A program made the position numbers and the translations under genes. Under the pieces are notes generated by a model. It was not told the DNA's origin. It made no database searches and saw nothing but the letters and a program-made list of their open reading frames with translations. A stretch of 64,000 nt of DNA, from assembly GCA_002439755.1 (NCBI GenBank), contig DJPH01000044.1:12372-76371 (forward strand), in the 5' to 3' direction. This stretch comes from Prevotellaceae bacterium UBA6417 (GTDB taxonomy: Bacteria; Bacteroidota; Bacteroidia; Bacteroidales; Bacteroidaceae). The first letter of the stretch is position 1. Each line of letters opens with the position of its first letter. Shown one piece after another: positions 9,347-18,145 of the stretch.

Positions 9347-10984
9347 TCAAGCCTGTTCAAGTTGGAGTGTGACGGTTGTGCGGTCGCATACTTCCGACGG
9401 GCCGAAATATTGGATGGGACCCGGATAGACAAAGCAGGTGTTCTTTTTCCATTCTTCGCGTTGTGCGGCAAATGTCTTGAAGGGTTTTCCTTCGAGGTCT
9501 ACAAGAGCTTTGCGGATAACGGGCTTCATGGCTCCGTTGCGCTTTTCCATGTTCAGCATCATGGTAATGGGCACACCTCCGGCAATCCATTGTTCGGCAG
9601 GGGCGATGGTATTTTTCACGATGGCCATATATCCTGTTTTTCCGTTGGCTATCAGTTGCGATGCGCTTACGCCGAGCGAATAGCAGTAGTCTGCGTCAAA
9701 GTTCGAGGGTGCTGCGCAGCGTCCTTCGTAGCCGAAGAAATGGTGCAGGGCCGAGAATTTGCCGTTGTATTTGCCTTCGGCTTTCATTTTCTGCAGTTTT
9801 TCTGCCACCATTGACGACAGCAGTTTTTCTGTTTCGATGAGCGATACTTGTACGTTTCCGTGCGGGTCGCGCTCTCCTGTCAGCTGGTCGGCAAATGTAC
9901 GTGGCAGCGATGCAAGCGTAGCGGAGTTTTCTTTGGTCAGGTTGCCCAACAGCCATTCTATGCGATCTTTCGGTTGGGCTTCGGTATAGGCTGCCGACGA
10001 AAGAACATCGTTGAGCTCGCTGATGAGGCGCTCGATCGACGGAATGAATTCTATCAGTCCTTCTGGTATCAATACGGTACCGAAGTTGTTGCCGTTTTCG
10101 GCGCGAGCGGCTACTACCTGGGCGATATCTGTCACGATGTCGTCGAGTGTGAGTCCTTTCTGCTGGATTTCTTCCGATATCAGGCAGATGTTGGGCTGTG
10201 TTTCCAAGGCGCATTCAAGGGCTATGTGCGAAGCCGAACGCCCCATCAGTTTGATGAAATGCCAATATTTTTTGGCTGAATTGGCATCGCGCTCGATGTT
10301 TCCGATTACTTCCGAATAGGTTTTGCATGCGGTGTCGAAGCCGAAGCTTGTTTCTATCTGGTCGTTCTTCAAGTCGCCGTCTATGGTCTTCGGGCATCCA
10401 ATTACCTGGATTCCGGCTTTCTGGGCTGCGTAATATTCGGCAAGGATACAGGCATTGGTGTTCGAGTCGTCGCCGCCGATGATGACGAGAGCCTTGATGT
10501 CGAGCTCGCGAAGTATTTTCAGTCCGCTTTCAAACTGCGATACTTCTTCCAGTTTGGTGCGGCCCGAACCTATCATGTCAAAGCCGCCGGTGTTGCGGTA
10601 TTCGTCAATGATTTCGGCCGTCAGTTCTATATATTTGTGGTCAACCAGTCCGCCGGGTCCCAGCAGGAAGCCATACAGGCGGTTGGCCGGGTTCAAGCGT
10701 TTGATGCCGTCAAAAATGCCGCTGATTACGTTGTGACCGCCAGGGGCCTGGCCTCCCGACAGTATCACGCCGACGTTTATCGGAGCATAGCTGCGTGCTT
10801 CTCCCGGCACAAATTCTACCAAAGGCAGGCCATAGGTGTTGGGGAACAGCTTTTTGATTTCTTCCTGGTCGGAAACGCTCTGAGTGGGCTCACCTTCTTT
10901 TACACTAACGCTACCCTGGAGTCCGAGCGGAAGCTTCGGGCTGTAGGCAGCTCTTGCTATTTGCAAAGCACTTTTCTTCGTCAT
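9347..10984 (-). CDS. pfp: Pyrophosphate--fructose 6-phosphate 1-phosphotransferase
   Basis: A 545-residue PPi-dependent phosphofructokinase of the long form, which reversibly phosphorylates fructose 6-phosphate using pyrophosphate. The nucleotide-loop equivalent is SGGQAPGGHN (76-85). GGDDS at 170-174 carries Asp where ATP-dependent enzymes have Gly, the established marker of PPi use. PKTIDGD (198-204) contains the catalytic Asp pair. Length matches the plant-like/Bacteroidetes PFP group rather than the 320-residue ATP enzymes. It is followed by a terminator and has its own likely promoter, so it is probably monocistronic. Confidence 0.95.
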   Translation of the reverse strand: MTKKSALQIARAAYSPKLPLGLQGSVSVKEGEPTQSVSDQEEIKKLFPNTYGLPLVEFVPGEARSYAPINVGVILSGGQAPGGHNVISGIFDGIKRLNPANRLYGFLLGPGGLVDHKYIELTAEIIDEYRNTGGFDMIGSGRTKLEEVSQFESGLKILRELDIKALVIIGGDDSNTNACILAEYYAAQKAGIQVIGCPKTIDGDLKNDQIETSFGFDTACKTYSEVIGNIERDANSAKKYWHFIKLMGRSASHIALECALETQPNICLISEEIQQKGLTLDDIVTDIAQVVAARAENGNNFGTVLIPEGLIEFIPSIERLISELNDVLSSAAYTEAQPKDRIEWLLGNLTKENSATLASLPRTFADQLTGERDPHGNVQVSLIETEKLLSSMVAEKLQKMKAEGKYNGKFSALHHFFGYEGRCAAPSNFDADYCYSLGVSASQLIANGKTGYMAIVKNTIAPAEQWIAGGVPITMMLNMEKRNGAMKPVIRKALVDLEGKPFKTFAAQREEWKKNTCFVYPGPIQYFGPSEVCDRTTVTLQLEQA

Positions 10985-11009
10985 AAGATTGTTTCTATTT
11001 AATCACTTA

Positions 11010-11017
11010 CAAAATTA
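11010..11017 (-). promoter_or_regulatory. Probable promoter -7 element for pfp
   Basis: Minus-strand TAATTTTG fits TAnnTTTG and lies 26 bases upstream of the pfp ATG. No clear -33 TTG is visible. Confidence 0.45.
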
Positions 11018-11114
11018 CGGCATTTTTGCGAGACTGCAGCTTTTCTGCGGCTTAAAAATGAGACCTGCAAGATAAAATAAGCTTTTGCGGGATGACGGTT
11101 CGCCAGCTTTTCTG

Positions 11115-11122
11115 TAATTTTG
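11115..11122 (+). promoter_or_regulatory. Probable promoter -7 element for dnaG
   Basis: Plus-strand TAATTTTG fits TAnnTTTG and ends 11 bases before the dnaG ATG, implying a very short leader. The best TTTG upstream is 27 bases away, longer than the usual spacing. Confidence 0.4.
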
Positions 11123-11133
11123 CGCCTTGAGGC

Positions 11134-13146
11134 ATGATTGACAGAGCTACCATAGAACGCATTTTGAATGCGGCCGATATTGTAGAAGTCGTTTCAGAGT
11201 TTGTGACGTTGCGCAGAGCCGGCACAAACTGGAAGGGACTGTGCCCGTTTCATAACGAAAAGACGCCCTCTTTCATGGTTTCGCCGTCAAAAGGCATATG
11301 CAAGTGTTTTTCTTGCGGCAAAGGCGGAAATGTGGTGCACTTTCTGATGCTTCACGAGCAGCTCACTTATCCCGAAGCCTTGCGCTGGCTAGCCAAGAAA
11401 TACAATATCGAGGTGAAAGAGCGCGAGCTTACACCCGAAGACATCAGGCGCAACAATCTGCGCGAAAGCCTGCTGGTGGTGACGCAATGGGCCTGCGACT
11501 ATTTTCAGCACAATCTGTATGATACAGAAGAGGGACAGGCTGTGGCTCTCACCTACTTTCGCGGCCGCGGTCTGCGCGACGATACCATTAGGACGTTTCG
11601 CCTGGGCTATTGCCTCCAGTCGCGCGATGCCTTGTCGGGCGAAGCTTTGCGAAAGGGCTTTAACGAGGATTTCCTCATTGATACAGGTCTTTGCCTTCGC
11701 ACGGACGAGGGACGTTTGAAAGACAAGTGCCGCGGGCGCGTGGTCTTTCCCATTCAGGCCTTGGACGGCAAGGTCATTGCTTTCGGTGCCCGCACGCTCA
11801 GTTCCGACAAGCATGTGGCCAAATACATCAATTCGCCCGAATCGCAAATCTATCACAAGAGCGATGTGCTTTATGGCATTTATCAGGCCAAGGCCGCCAT
11901 TCAGCAAACCGACCGTTGCTATCTGGTCGAGGGCTATATGGATGTGATAGCGATGCACCAGAGCGGCATAAAGAATGTGGTGGCTTCGTCGGGCACCTCG
12001 TTGACACACGGGCAGATACGCCTGATTCACCGTTTTACGGGCAACCTGACGATTTTGTACGATGGCGATATGGCCGGCATACGTGCCTCGTTGCGCGGCA
12101 TCGATATGCTGCTGGAAGAAGGCATGAACATACGGGTATTGCTGCTTCCCGACGGCGACGACCCCGACAGCTTTGCACGCAAGCACAGTCCTAAGGAATA
12201 TCAGGACTATATGGAGTCGCATCAGGTGGACTTCATCCGTTTCAAGGCCGGTATATTGTTGCAGGATGCCCAGTCTGACCCCATAAAGAAAAGCCAGGTG
12301 ATGCGAAGCATCGTGGAGAGCATTGCCGTGATTCCCGATGCGCTCACCCGTTCCACCTATATCAAGGAGTGCAGTGCCCTGCTCGACGAGCGCGAAGAAG
12401 CCTTGGTCTATGAGACGACACGCATACGTCAGCAGCTGATGCTTGAAGAGCGGAAAAGGGAAAGGCAGCGGCAGTATCGCGAAGCCCAGGAACAGAGCGT
12501 GACATCTCAGGAAGGCAAAGAGCCAGCTGACAATGCCGGTGCAGGGGCTCCTGTCCAGCAGGAAGAAGAGCTGGATTTGCATCCCTCCGATGTTATCGGC
12601 CAAAAAGAATTGCAACTGGTCAAGACCATCGTGCGCTATGGCGAAATCGTCATGGCCTATGACGAGGATGAAAACGGTGAAAAGAAAGCATATACCGTCA
12701 TAAGCTACATACAGTCAGAACTCGAGAGCGACGGGCTGGCATTCACTCATCCCGTCTACGCCCGGATTTTGCGCGAGGCCGTCGAGAATCAGAACCAACC
12801 GGACTTCACAGCTTCAAGATACTTTATGCAGCATCCCGACTCGGCCATCAGCCGCTTGGCTGCCCATCTGCTGAGCGACCGCTATCAGTTGAGCGAGAAT
12901 TTTGCCCGTGAGCAGCGCATTTCCTCTGAGGCCGAAAAGCTCAACGAGAGCGTGCCGATAATGCTGGTCGACTTGAAAATGGCCATAGTGGCCACGCAGA
13001 TGAAAAGCATTCTGAAATCGCTTCAAGACCCTGCCGTATACAACGATGCGGAGCTGTATACGGAGAAAATGAAGCAATATCAGGATTTGAAAGAAATACA
13101 AAAGGCCCTGGCTTCGGCCGGAGGCGACCGCACCATTACCGTTTAA
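11134..13146 (+). CDS. dnaG: DNA primase
   Basis: A 670-residue bacterial primase that makes RNA primers at the replication fork. The N-terminal zinc-binding domain is intact: Cys37-x2-His40, then Cys58-x2-Cys61. The RNA polymerase core (about 120-360) includes the Toprim motifs YLVEGYMDV (catalytic Glu) and LYDGDMAG (Asp pair). The C-terminal third is charged, contains a Gln/Glu-rich linker (about 445-485), and should be the helicase-binding domain. It is slightly longer than the E. coli enzyme, as in other Bacteroidetes. It stands alone on the plus strand, divergent from pfp and convergent with folE. Confidence 0.96.
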   Translation: MIDRATIERILNAADIVEVVSEFVTLRRAGTNWKGLCPFHNEKTPSFMVSPSKGICKCFSCGKGGNVVHFLMLHEQLTYPEALRWLAKKYNIEVKERELTPEDIRRNNLRESLLVVTQWACDYFQHNLYDTEEGQAVALTYFRGRGLRDDTIRTFRLGYCLQSRDALSGEALRKGFNEDFLIDTGLCLRTDEGRLKDKCRGRVVFPIQALDGKVIAFGARTLSSDKHVAKYINSPESQIYHKSDVLYGIYQAKAAIQQTDRCYLVEGYMDVIAMHQSGIKNVVASSGTSLTHGQIRLIHRFTGNLTILYDGDMAGIRASLRGIDMLLEEGMNIRVLLLPDGDDPDSFARKHSPKEYQDYMESHQVDFIRFKAGILLQDAQSDPIKKSQVMRSIVESIAVIPDALTRSTYIKECSALLDEREEALVYETTRIRQQLMLEERKRERQRQYREAQEQSVTSQEGKEPADNAGAGAPVQQEEELDLHPSDVIGQKELQLVKTIVRYGEIVMAYDEDENGEKKAYTVISYIQSELESDGLAFTHPVYARILREAVENQNQPDFTASRYFMQHPDSAISRLAAHLLSDRYQLSENFAREQRISSEAEKLNESVPIMLVDLKMAIVATQMKSILKSLQDPAVYNDAELYTEKMKQYQDLKEIQKALASAGGDRTITV

Positions 13147-13254
13147 AAGAAAAAACATGAGGCTGTGAATCTGCTTTCCGACGCAGTGTGTGGAAAGCGG
13201 AAGGGAGCGTTTTCAAAATGCCGTGAAGGCAGTGTCCGGCTCACCGCAGGATAT

Positions 13255-13278
13255 AAAAAAGGGATGCCGTGGGCATCC
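13255..13278 (-). terminator. Rho-independent terminator after folE
   Basis: On the minus strand a 7-bp GC-rich stem (GGATGCC with GGCATCC) with a 3-base loop is followed by six T. It lies 41 bases past the folE stop and closes the long minus-strand block starting at ileS. Confidence 0.85.
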
Positions 13279-13318
13279 TTGTTGTCCTTGTTGTCAAAAC
13301 GGGGCGCTGGGCCGTTTT

Positions 13319-13924
13319 CTAAATGCCGGCCTTGGGGTCGTGGCCTATCAGAGCCAGAAATTCGGTGCGTGTCTCGGGGCGTGTGAATGCTCCGGTGAAG
13401 TCGCTCGTGGTGGTCACGGAGTTCTGTTTTTCTATGCCGCGCATCTGCATGCACATGTGCTTGGCTTCCAGCACCACCATTACGCCGAGCGGATTGAGTG
13501 CCTGCTGAATGCATTCCTTAACCTGTGTGGTCATGCGTTCCTGCACTTGCAGCCGGTGGGAGAAGATGTCGACTACGCGTGCTATCTTGCTCAATCCCGT
13601 GATGTAGCCGTTGGGGATGTATGCGATGTGGGCTTTTCCGTAGAAGGGAAGCAGATGATGCTCGCACAGCGAAAAGAAATCGATGTCTTTGACTATGACC
13701 ATCTGCCGGTAGTCTTCCCTGAACTTTGCCGACTGGAGCACGGCCAGCGGGTTCATGTGATAGCCGCGCGTGAGGGTCAGCATAGACTTGGCTACTCGTA
13801 GTGGTGTCTTTTGAAGGCCTTCGCGGTCGGCGTCTTCGCCCAGCAATTGCAGTTCCTTGCGGAAGAGTGATGAGAGTTCTTGGATTTCTTTTTCTTTTCC
13901 TATGAATTCTTCGTATTCGTTCAT
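13319..13924 (-). CDS. folE: GTP cyclohydrolase I
   Basis: A 201-residue type I GTP cyclohydrolase, which converts GTP to dihydroneopterin triphosphate, the first step of folate synthesis. The zinc ligands are visible: Cys87 and His90 in LCEHHLLPF, and Cys158 in HMCMQMRG, with the same 71-residue separation as in E. coli FolE. The HRLQVQERMT region and the C-terminal RTEFLALI tail are typical. It starts 13 bases after the SPOR gene and is the last gene of the block, just before a terminator. Confidence 0.95.
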   Translation of the reverse strand: MNEYEEFIGKEKEIQELSSLFRKELQLLGEDADREGLQKTPLRVAKSMLTLTRGYHMNPLAVLQSAKFREDYRQMVIVKDIDFFSLCEHHLLPFYGKAHIAYIPNGYITGLSKIARVVDIFSHRLQVQERMTTQVKECIQQALNPLGVMVVLEAKHMCMQMRGIEKQNSVTTTSDFTGAFTRPETRTEFLALIGHDPKAGI

Positions 13925-13937
13925 CCGGGAAATGTTT

Positions 13938-14474
13938 TTAATAACCTATTTGTATTTTGCATTTTACGATGGAGGCCTCGTTTGAAATGCCTTCTTTGCG
14001 CACTTTCTGCAACTGTGTGGCCGCCTCTTCGTAGGTGCGGAAATCTCCGATGCGGCAAATCCAGCGGGGTGAGTGAAAGTGGGTATAGACGGGCAATTCG
14101 GGAAATGCTTCCTTGGCTTTGAGGCCTATGGCATTGGCTTTTTGCCGTGCTATGCGCGAATCGTTGCCCGAATAGAGCTGTATGCGATAGCCTGCGATGG
14201 TGTAGGTTTTCCGCTGTGTTTTGTTGGGCGAAGCCGGGGCTGTGCCGGCCATCGATGTTCCGGGCTGTGTTTTGGCCGGTCGGGTTGTCGGTGTTTTGGC
14301 CGGCAAGCTGCTTACTGTGTTTTTCTCCTTGCCGTTTACGAGGCTTTCGATGAGTTTGTCCTGGTAAACGGTTACGCTGCCCTGCCCTGCCGTCTTTTTT
14401 TGAAGCCGGTCTGTGAAGGTCTGGGCGCTGGCGCTCGTTGCGATGAGCATAATGAGGGGAAGTGCATGTTTCAT
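13938..14474 (-). CDS. Exported SPOR-domain protein
   Basis: A 178-residue protein with a signal peptide (MKHALPLIMLIATSASAQ). Residues about 55-90 are Thr/Pro/Ala-rich, a likely disordered linker. Residues about 93-178 form a SPOR domain (YRIQLYSGND, then YTHFHSPRWICRIGDFRTYEEA). SPOR domains bind denuded peptidoglycan strands at division sites, so a cell-wall or division-linked role is likely. It follows tpiA after a 76-base gap with a hairpin, and folE follows 13 bases later. Confidence 0.88.
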   Translation of the reverse strand: MKHALPLIMLIATSASAQTFTDRLQKKTAGQGSVTVYQDKLIESLVNGKEKNTVSSLPAKTPTTRPAKTQPGTSMAGTAPASPNKTQRKTYTIAGYRIQLYSGNDSRIARQKANAIGLKAKEAFPELPVYTHFHSPRWICRIGDFRTYEEAATQLQKVRKEGISNEASIVKCKIQIGY

Positions 14475-14488
14475 GATGATTGCCGGTG

Positions 14489-14530
14489 AAAAAGAATAGA
14501 GGAATTGCTTTTGACGGAATCCCTCTATTC
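14489..14530 (-). terminator. Hairpin terminator after tpiA
   Basis: A 9-bp inverted repeat (14494-14502 with 14522-14530), partly extended inward, is followed on the minus strand by TTTTT at 14489-14493. It lies between tpiA and the SPOR gene, so SPOR-folE may depend on read-through or an unseen promoter. Confidence 0.7.
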
Positions 14531-14550
14531 TCGGTTGTTGTCTGAATGTA

Positions 14551-15309
14551 TTATTTCCAGGCGTCGATGATGCCTTTGAAGCTGTCGGCTTTCAGGGCTG
14601 CGCCGCCAATGAGTCCGCCGTCGACATCAGGCTTAGCGAAAAGCTCTTTGGCATTGCCCGGTTTGCAGCTTCCGCCGTAGAGGATGGTGACGTTTTCGCC
14701 GGCTTCGGCACCGAATTTTTCGGCGATGGTTCTACGGATGAAGGCGTGCATTTCTTCGGCCTGCTCGGCGGTAGCGGTTTTACCGGTTCCGATGGCCCAT
14801 ACGGGTTCGTAGGCCAGTACGATGTGCGAGAACTCTTCGGCTGTGAGGTCGAACAGAGAGCCTGCCAGCTGGGCGCCTACAACATCGTTTTGTCTGTCGG
14901 CTTCGCGCTCGGCCAATACTTCACCGATGCAGAAGATGACTTCCAGATTGTTGGCCAGGGCGAGCTTTACTTTTTCTTTGAGGATTTCGGCGGTTTCGCC
15001 ATAGTATGCGCGACGTTCGGAGTGGCCGAGGATGACATATTCGGCACCGGTCGACTTGACCATTTCGGCCGAAACTTCACCGGTATAGGCTCCCGATGCC
15101 TTGTCGGCACAGTTTTCGGCTCCGAGCTTTACGAGGCTTTTGTCCAAAAGTCCGTTTACGGATGCAAGGTGAATGAAGGGTGTGCAGATTACGACTTCGC
15201 AATTGGGCTTGTCGGCCTTCAGACTGTCGTTTACTTCGGTTGCCAATTTGATTCCGTCTTGCAGGTTCATGTTCATTTTCCAGTTTCCTGCAACAATTCT
15301 CTTTCTCAT
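14551..15309 (-). CDS. tpiA: Triose-phosphate isomerase
   Basis: A 252-residue TIM-barrel enzyme interconverting dihydroxyacetone phosphate and glyceraldehyde 3-phosphate. The catalytic residues are all visible: Lys11 in GNWKMN, His96 in ILGHSERR and Glu168 in AYEPVWAIGTG, plus the phosphate-binding YGGSCKPGN. It follows the DoxX/MauE-like gene by 28 bases, and that pairing is common in Bacteroidales. Confidence 0.97.
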   Translation of the reverse strand: MRKRIVAGNWKMNMNLQDGIKLATEVNDSLKADKPNCEVVICTPFIHLASVNGLLDKSLVKLGAENCADKASGAYTGEVSAEMVKSTGAEYVILGHSERRAYYGETAEILKEKVKLALANNLEVIFCIGEVLAEREADRQNDVVGAQLAGSLFDLTAEEFSHIVLAYEPVWAIGTGKTATAEQAEEMHAFIRRTIAEKFGAEAGENVTILYGGSCKPGNAKELFAKPDVDGGLIGGAALKADSFKGIIDAWK

Positions 15310-15337
15310 ATTTTTCTGCTGTGTTAAGTAGTTGTTT

Positions 15338-16621
15338 TTATTGTGCTTTGGTACGGCGCTTCAGCGCTTTTCCGAAATTGAGTGCTAAAGTAATAAATAA
15401 AAGTGGAACGATATATGCCAGTGCGTATTTTAACAATACTTTCAGCGAGCTGTCGGCCGTTGAGCCGGGCTTGATTTGTGCTTCCGATTTTTTGTCACCT
15501 GCATAGAGCAAAGGCAGGTTGTTGCAACTCCATTTGTTGTCGATTTTTCCGGCGGTGATCTGTATGAGCCCGGGATTGGAGCGTATCATGGTCTTGAGCG
15601 TCAGCGCATCGGTGAAATAGATGGGATAGACGGCACCTGTGTTGTAGCGCCATCGGCTGATGGCGGCCGAATCGGAGGCCGTGAGCCCTATCATGTTGTA
15701 GCCCTTGTCCATGCAGAAGTCGTGAATGGTATTCAGTTCGTCTACCACATCGGGGTCGGCCTTTTCAAGGTAGGGCGATACAACAACGAATGTTGTCGAG
15801 GTGTCGGCCAGGATGTTGCGGGTGATGTCGTTGCCTTGGTTGTCGATGATGGCGAAGTCGGAAACGGGCGGCACGTAGCCTTTTTCTTTCAGGATTTCGA
15901 TGCGACGCACGAAGTGCCATGTAGAATCGGGATAGTTGTCGAGCGTAAAAGTCTGCTCTTTTCCGTTTTTCTCCATGACAAACTGCATTTCATAGACGGG
16001 AGGCTTTGCGCCTTCGGGCACTGACATGGCTTTGGGAAGGTCGGTGCCCACTTTATAGGGGCGCAGGTCGATGAGCGGCAGGTAGTGGATGGAAGCCATG
16101 CAAAGCACCAGGATGTAGATCATGGTGAAGAGCGAATAGGCCCAATGGACGGAAACGGTGACCAACGGGAACAGCTTCTTGGCGTGAAAGAACAGCAGGA
16201 GCGTGGAAAGCAACAGCAGAATGTTTTTGCCGAATGTCTGCCAATTGGTAAGATGCAGAGCATCACCGAAACAGCCGCAGTCGCTTACAGGATTGGTTAA
16301 AGCCAGATAGAGGGTAAAGGGCGTGAACAGCGCCATGATGGCCAGCAGAAGGGCTACGGTGAATTTACGCCGGATGCCGAACAGCAGGTAAATGCCCAAC
16401 AGGAATTCAACGCTGGCTATCATGACGGCAGCAACAAGCGTCTTGCCGTCGTCGGCCCAATCGGGAAACCCGAAGGCGCTAAGGTAGGCATCCAACTTGT
16501 AGGCGGTGCCTTTGGGATCGATGGCCTTGACAAAGCCCGAGAAGATGAACGTGGCGCTTACGAGAAAGCGTACAATATTGACGAAGGCCGTGAAACTGAC
16601 AAGCTGCGGCCTATGCTTCAT
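15338..16621 (-). CDS. BT_3928-like membrane protein (DoxX/MauE-like plus thioredoxin-like domain)
   Basis: A 427-residue inner-membrane protein. The ATG at 16621 overlaps the end of the DUF1599 gene by 11 bases. The longer frame from 16729 only re-reads that gene and is rejected. Residues about 1-190 have four or five transmembrane segments of DoxX/MauE type with an SDCGCFGD cysteine motif, as in MauE proteins linked to disulfide chemistry. Residues about 200-390 are soluble and resemble a thioredoxin-like fold (FAIIDNQGNDI, then FVVVSPYLEKA), with a final transmembrane helix (about 400-418). The biological role of this Bacteroidetes family is not established; redox or quinone-linked function is inference. 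Confidence 0.8.
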   Translation of the reverse strand: MKHRPQLVSFTAFVNIVRFLVSATFIFSGFVKAIDPKGTAYKLDAYLSAFGFPDWADDGKTLVAAVMIASVEFLLGIYLLFGIRRKFTVALLLAIMALFTPFTLYLALTNPVSDCGCFGDALHLTNWQTFGKNILLLLSTLLLFFHAKKLFPLVTVSVHWAYSLFTMIYILVLCMASIHYLPLIDLRPYKVGTDLPKAMSVPEGAKPPVYEMQFVMEKNGKEQTFTLDNYPDSTWHFVRRIEILKEKGYVPPVSDFAIIDNQGNDITRNILADTSTTFVVVSPYLEKADPDVVDELNTIHDFCMDKGYNMIGLTASDSAAISRWRYNTGAVYPIYFTDALTLKTMIRSNPGLIQITAGKIDNKWSCNNLPLLYAGDKKSEAQIKPGSTADSSLKVLLKYALAYIVPLLFITLALNFGKALKRRTKAQ

Positions 16622-17162
16622 GGCTGTCAAAACCTGATTTGATGAGGGCAAAGACAGAATAGTTGATGATGTCCATGTAGTTGGCATCGATGCCTTCGGA
16701 AACGAGCGTGTTGCCCGAAAGGTCTTCAATCTGTTTGGTGCGATAGATCTTCATCAGGATAAGGTCGGCATACGAGCTGACGCGCATGGCTCTCCAAGCT
16801 TCATCGTAGTCGTGATTCTTGCGCACCATCAGTTCGAAGGCTTCGTGAGCGAAATGGTCGTACAGGCGCAGTGCTTCGGCTGCGTCCATGTCTTCGGTGT
16901 CGGAGGGATGCTCGGACAACTGTATCAGGCCGATGAGCGAATAGTTCACCAATCCGACAAATTCGGGCACGATGCCTTCGTTGACCAAGGCTGTTCCTTT
17001 TTCTTGCAGGGAGCGGATGCGCTTGGCCTTGATGAGGAGCTGGTCGGTGACTGAGGGAATGCGCAGGATGCGCCATGCTGCTCCGTAGTCGTGGAGCTTT
17101 TTTACAAAAAGGTCGCGGCAACGCTTTAATACTTCTTCAAATTGTTTGTTGGTATCGGGCAT
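16611..17162 (-). CDS. DUF1599 protein with two internal copies of the domain
   Basis: A 183-residue cytoplasmic protein of the DUF1599 family, sometimes listed as a nucleotide-modification-associated domain. It consists of two similar halves: KKLHDYGAAWRILRIPS (about 20-36) matches RKNHDYDEAWRAMRVSS (about 110-126), and each half ends in a similar NYS stretch. The duplication is visible directly. The stop overlaps the start of the next gene by 11 bases, suggesting translational coupling. Function is unknown. Confidence 0.8.
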   Translation of the reverse strand: MPDTNKQFEEVLKRCRDLFVKKLHDYGAAWRILRIPSVTDQLLIKAKRIRSLQEKGTALVNEGIVPEFVGLVNYSLIGLIQLSEHPSDTEDMDAAEALRLYDHFAHEAFELMVRKNHDYDEAWRAMRVSSYADLILMKIYRTKQIEDLSGNTLVSEGIDANYMDIINYSVFALIKSGFDSHEA

Positions 17163-17188
17163 ATCAGTTACTATTGGGTCAAATGGTT

Positions 17189-18145
17189 TTATCGGTTGAT
17201 GCGCTCCCGTCGCGGCAGGAGGTTTTGATTGTCGTAAGGATATGTTTGTATGGCGCGCTTACGAGCTGGAACGGGGGCTGCGTGATGGGACGATGCGTCA
17301 GCCTTTCCCTGCATGCTGTCTGTCGCAATGGGCAAAGGCTGATTCTGTGTTGAATCGGCCACCGAGGCAGTGTCGGCTTGAAGGGGCTTTTCCTTTTGCT
17401 GGTGGAACCTTACCAAAGAAATGTTGTCGATAATCAGGATTTTTTCTTCTTTCGTCCAGGGTGCATTGTGATAGACGAAGCCATAGACGCGCTTGATTCT
17501 GCGATTGGCCACATCAAGCGAGATGCTGTATTCGCCATCGGAGCCGAGGTGCTGGGTGACGGTGCCCACAGAATCGTTGTCGTATCTGACAGAAAGGCTG
17601 ACAACGGCATCACGACGGCCCGACTGATAAACAAAACGGGGACGGAAGTTCCACAGCAGACGATCCTGGGGATAATAAGAAGTGTCGGCTTTTATGTTGA
17701 ACGATAAAAGATTGTTGGCATCTTTGGTGGTAAGACAATAAAAATCGCGTCCTTTCCATACGTTGGCCGTGTCGCCTTTGTCGGAAAGCTTTGAATAGGA
17801 ATTGGCGTTACTGGTCTGGATGCCAAGTAGGCTGGCTTCTTTATTCAAGCGCTTCTCGATGTTTTGGTAAACATTATAGAGCTCATTTGTATGGCGGGAG
17901 TACCATAGCATGGTTGAGTCGAATTCTGCTCTGGAGATTCGGTATTTCCGGAAAACGGCCTCGGTGTATTCCATGCGGCGGAAGTCGATGCTGTCACCGC
18001 TCAGCCCGGCTATGGAGCGCGCAATGTGATAGTCAAAAAGCACATCCTCCAATTTGGAGGGATTGAGCACGCCTGCCGGCCGCTTGTTCTTGCACGAAAC
18101 GGCTAATAACAGAATAATCAATATGAATACGCACTTATTTCGCAT
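17189..18145 (-). CDS. DUF4296 lipoprotein
   Basis: A 318-residue predicted lipoprotein: a short signal peptide ends in the lipobox LAVSC, with Cys18 as the acylation site. Residues about 28-115 match the DUF4296 domain (helical, KLEDVLFDYHIA, then YTEAVFRKYRIS). The middle part looks beta-rich, and the tail (about 260-318) is Pro/Ala/Gln-rich and basic. Its start overlaps the lspA end by 11 bases, so a lipoprotein is coupled to the lipoprotein signal peptidase gene, an order common in this phylum. Function is unknown. Confidence 0.82.
   Translation of the reverse strand: MRNKCVFILIILLLAVSCKNKRPAGVLNPSKLEDVLFDYHIARSIAGLSGDSIDFRRMEYTEAVFRKYRISRAEFDSTMLWYSRHTNELYNVYQNIEKRLNKEASLLGIQTSNANSYSKLSDKGDTANVWKGRDFYCLTTKDANNLLSFNIKADTSYYPQDRLLWNFRPRFVYQSGRRDAVVSLSVRYDNDSVGTVTQHLGSDGEYSISLDVANRRIKRVYGFVYHNAPWTKEEKILIIDNISLVRFHQQKEKPLQADTASVADSTQNQPLPIATDSMQGKADASSHHAAPVPARKRAIQTYPYDNQNLLPRRERINR

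Noticed and set aside
13172..13198. Hairpin GCTTTCC/GGAAAGC after dnaG as a terminator
   Set aside because: The stem is only 7 bp with a 12-base loop and no T-run follows on the plus strand.
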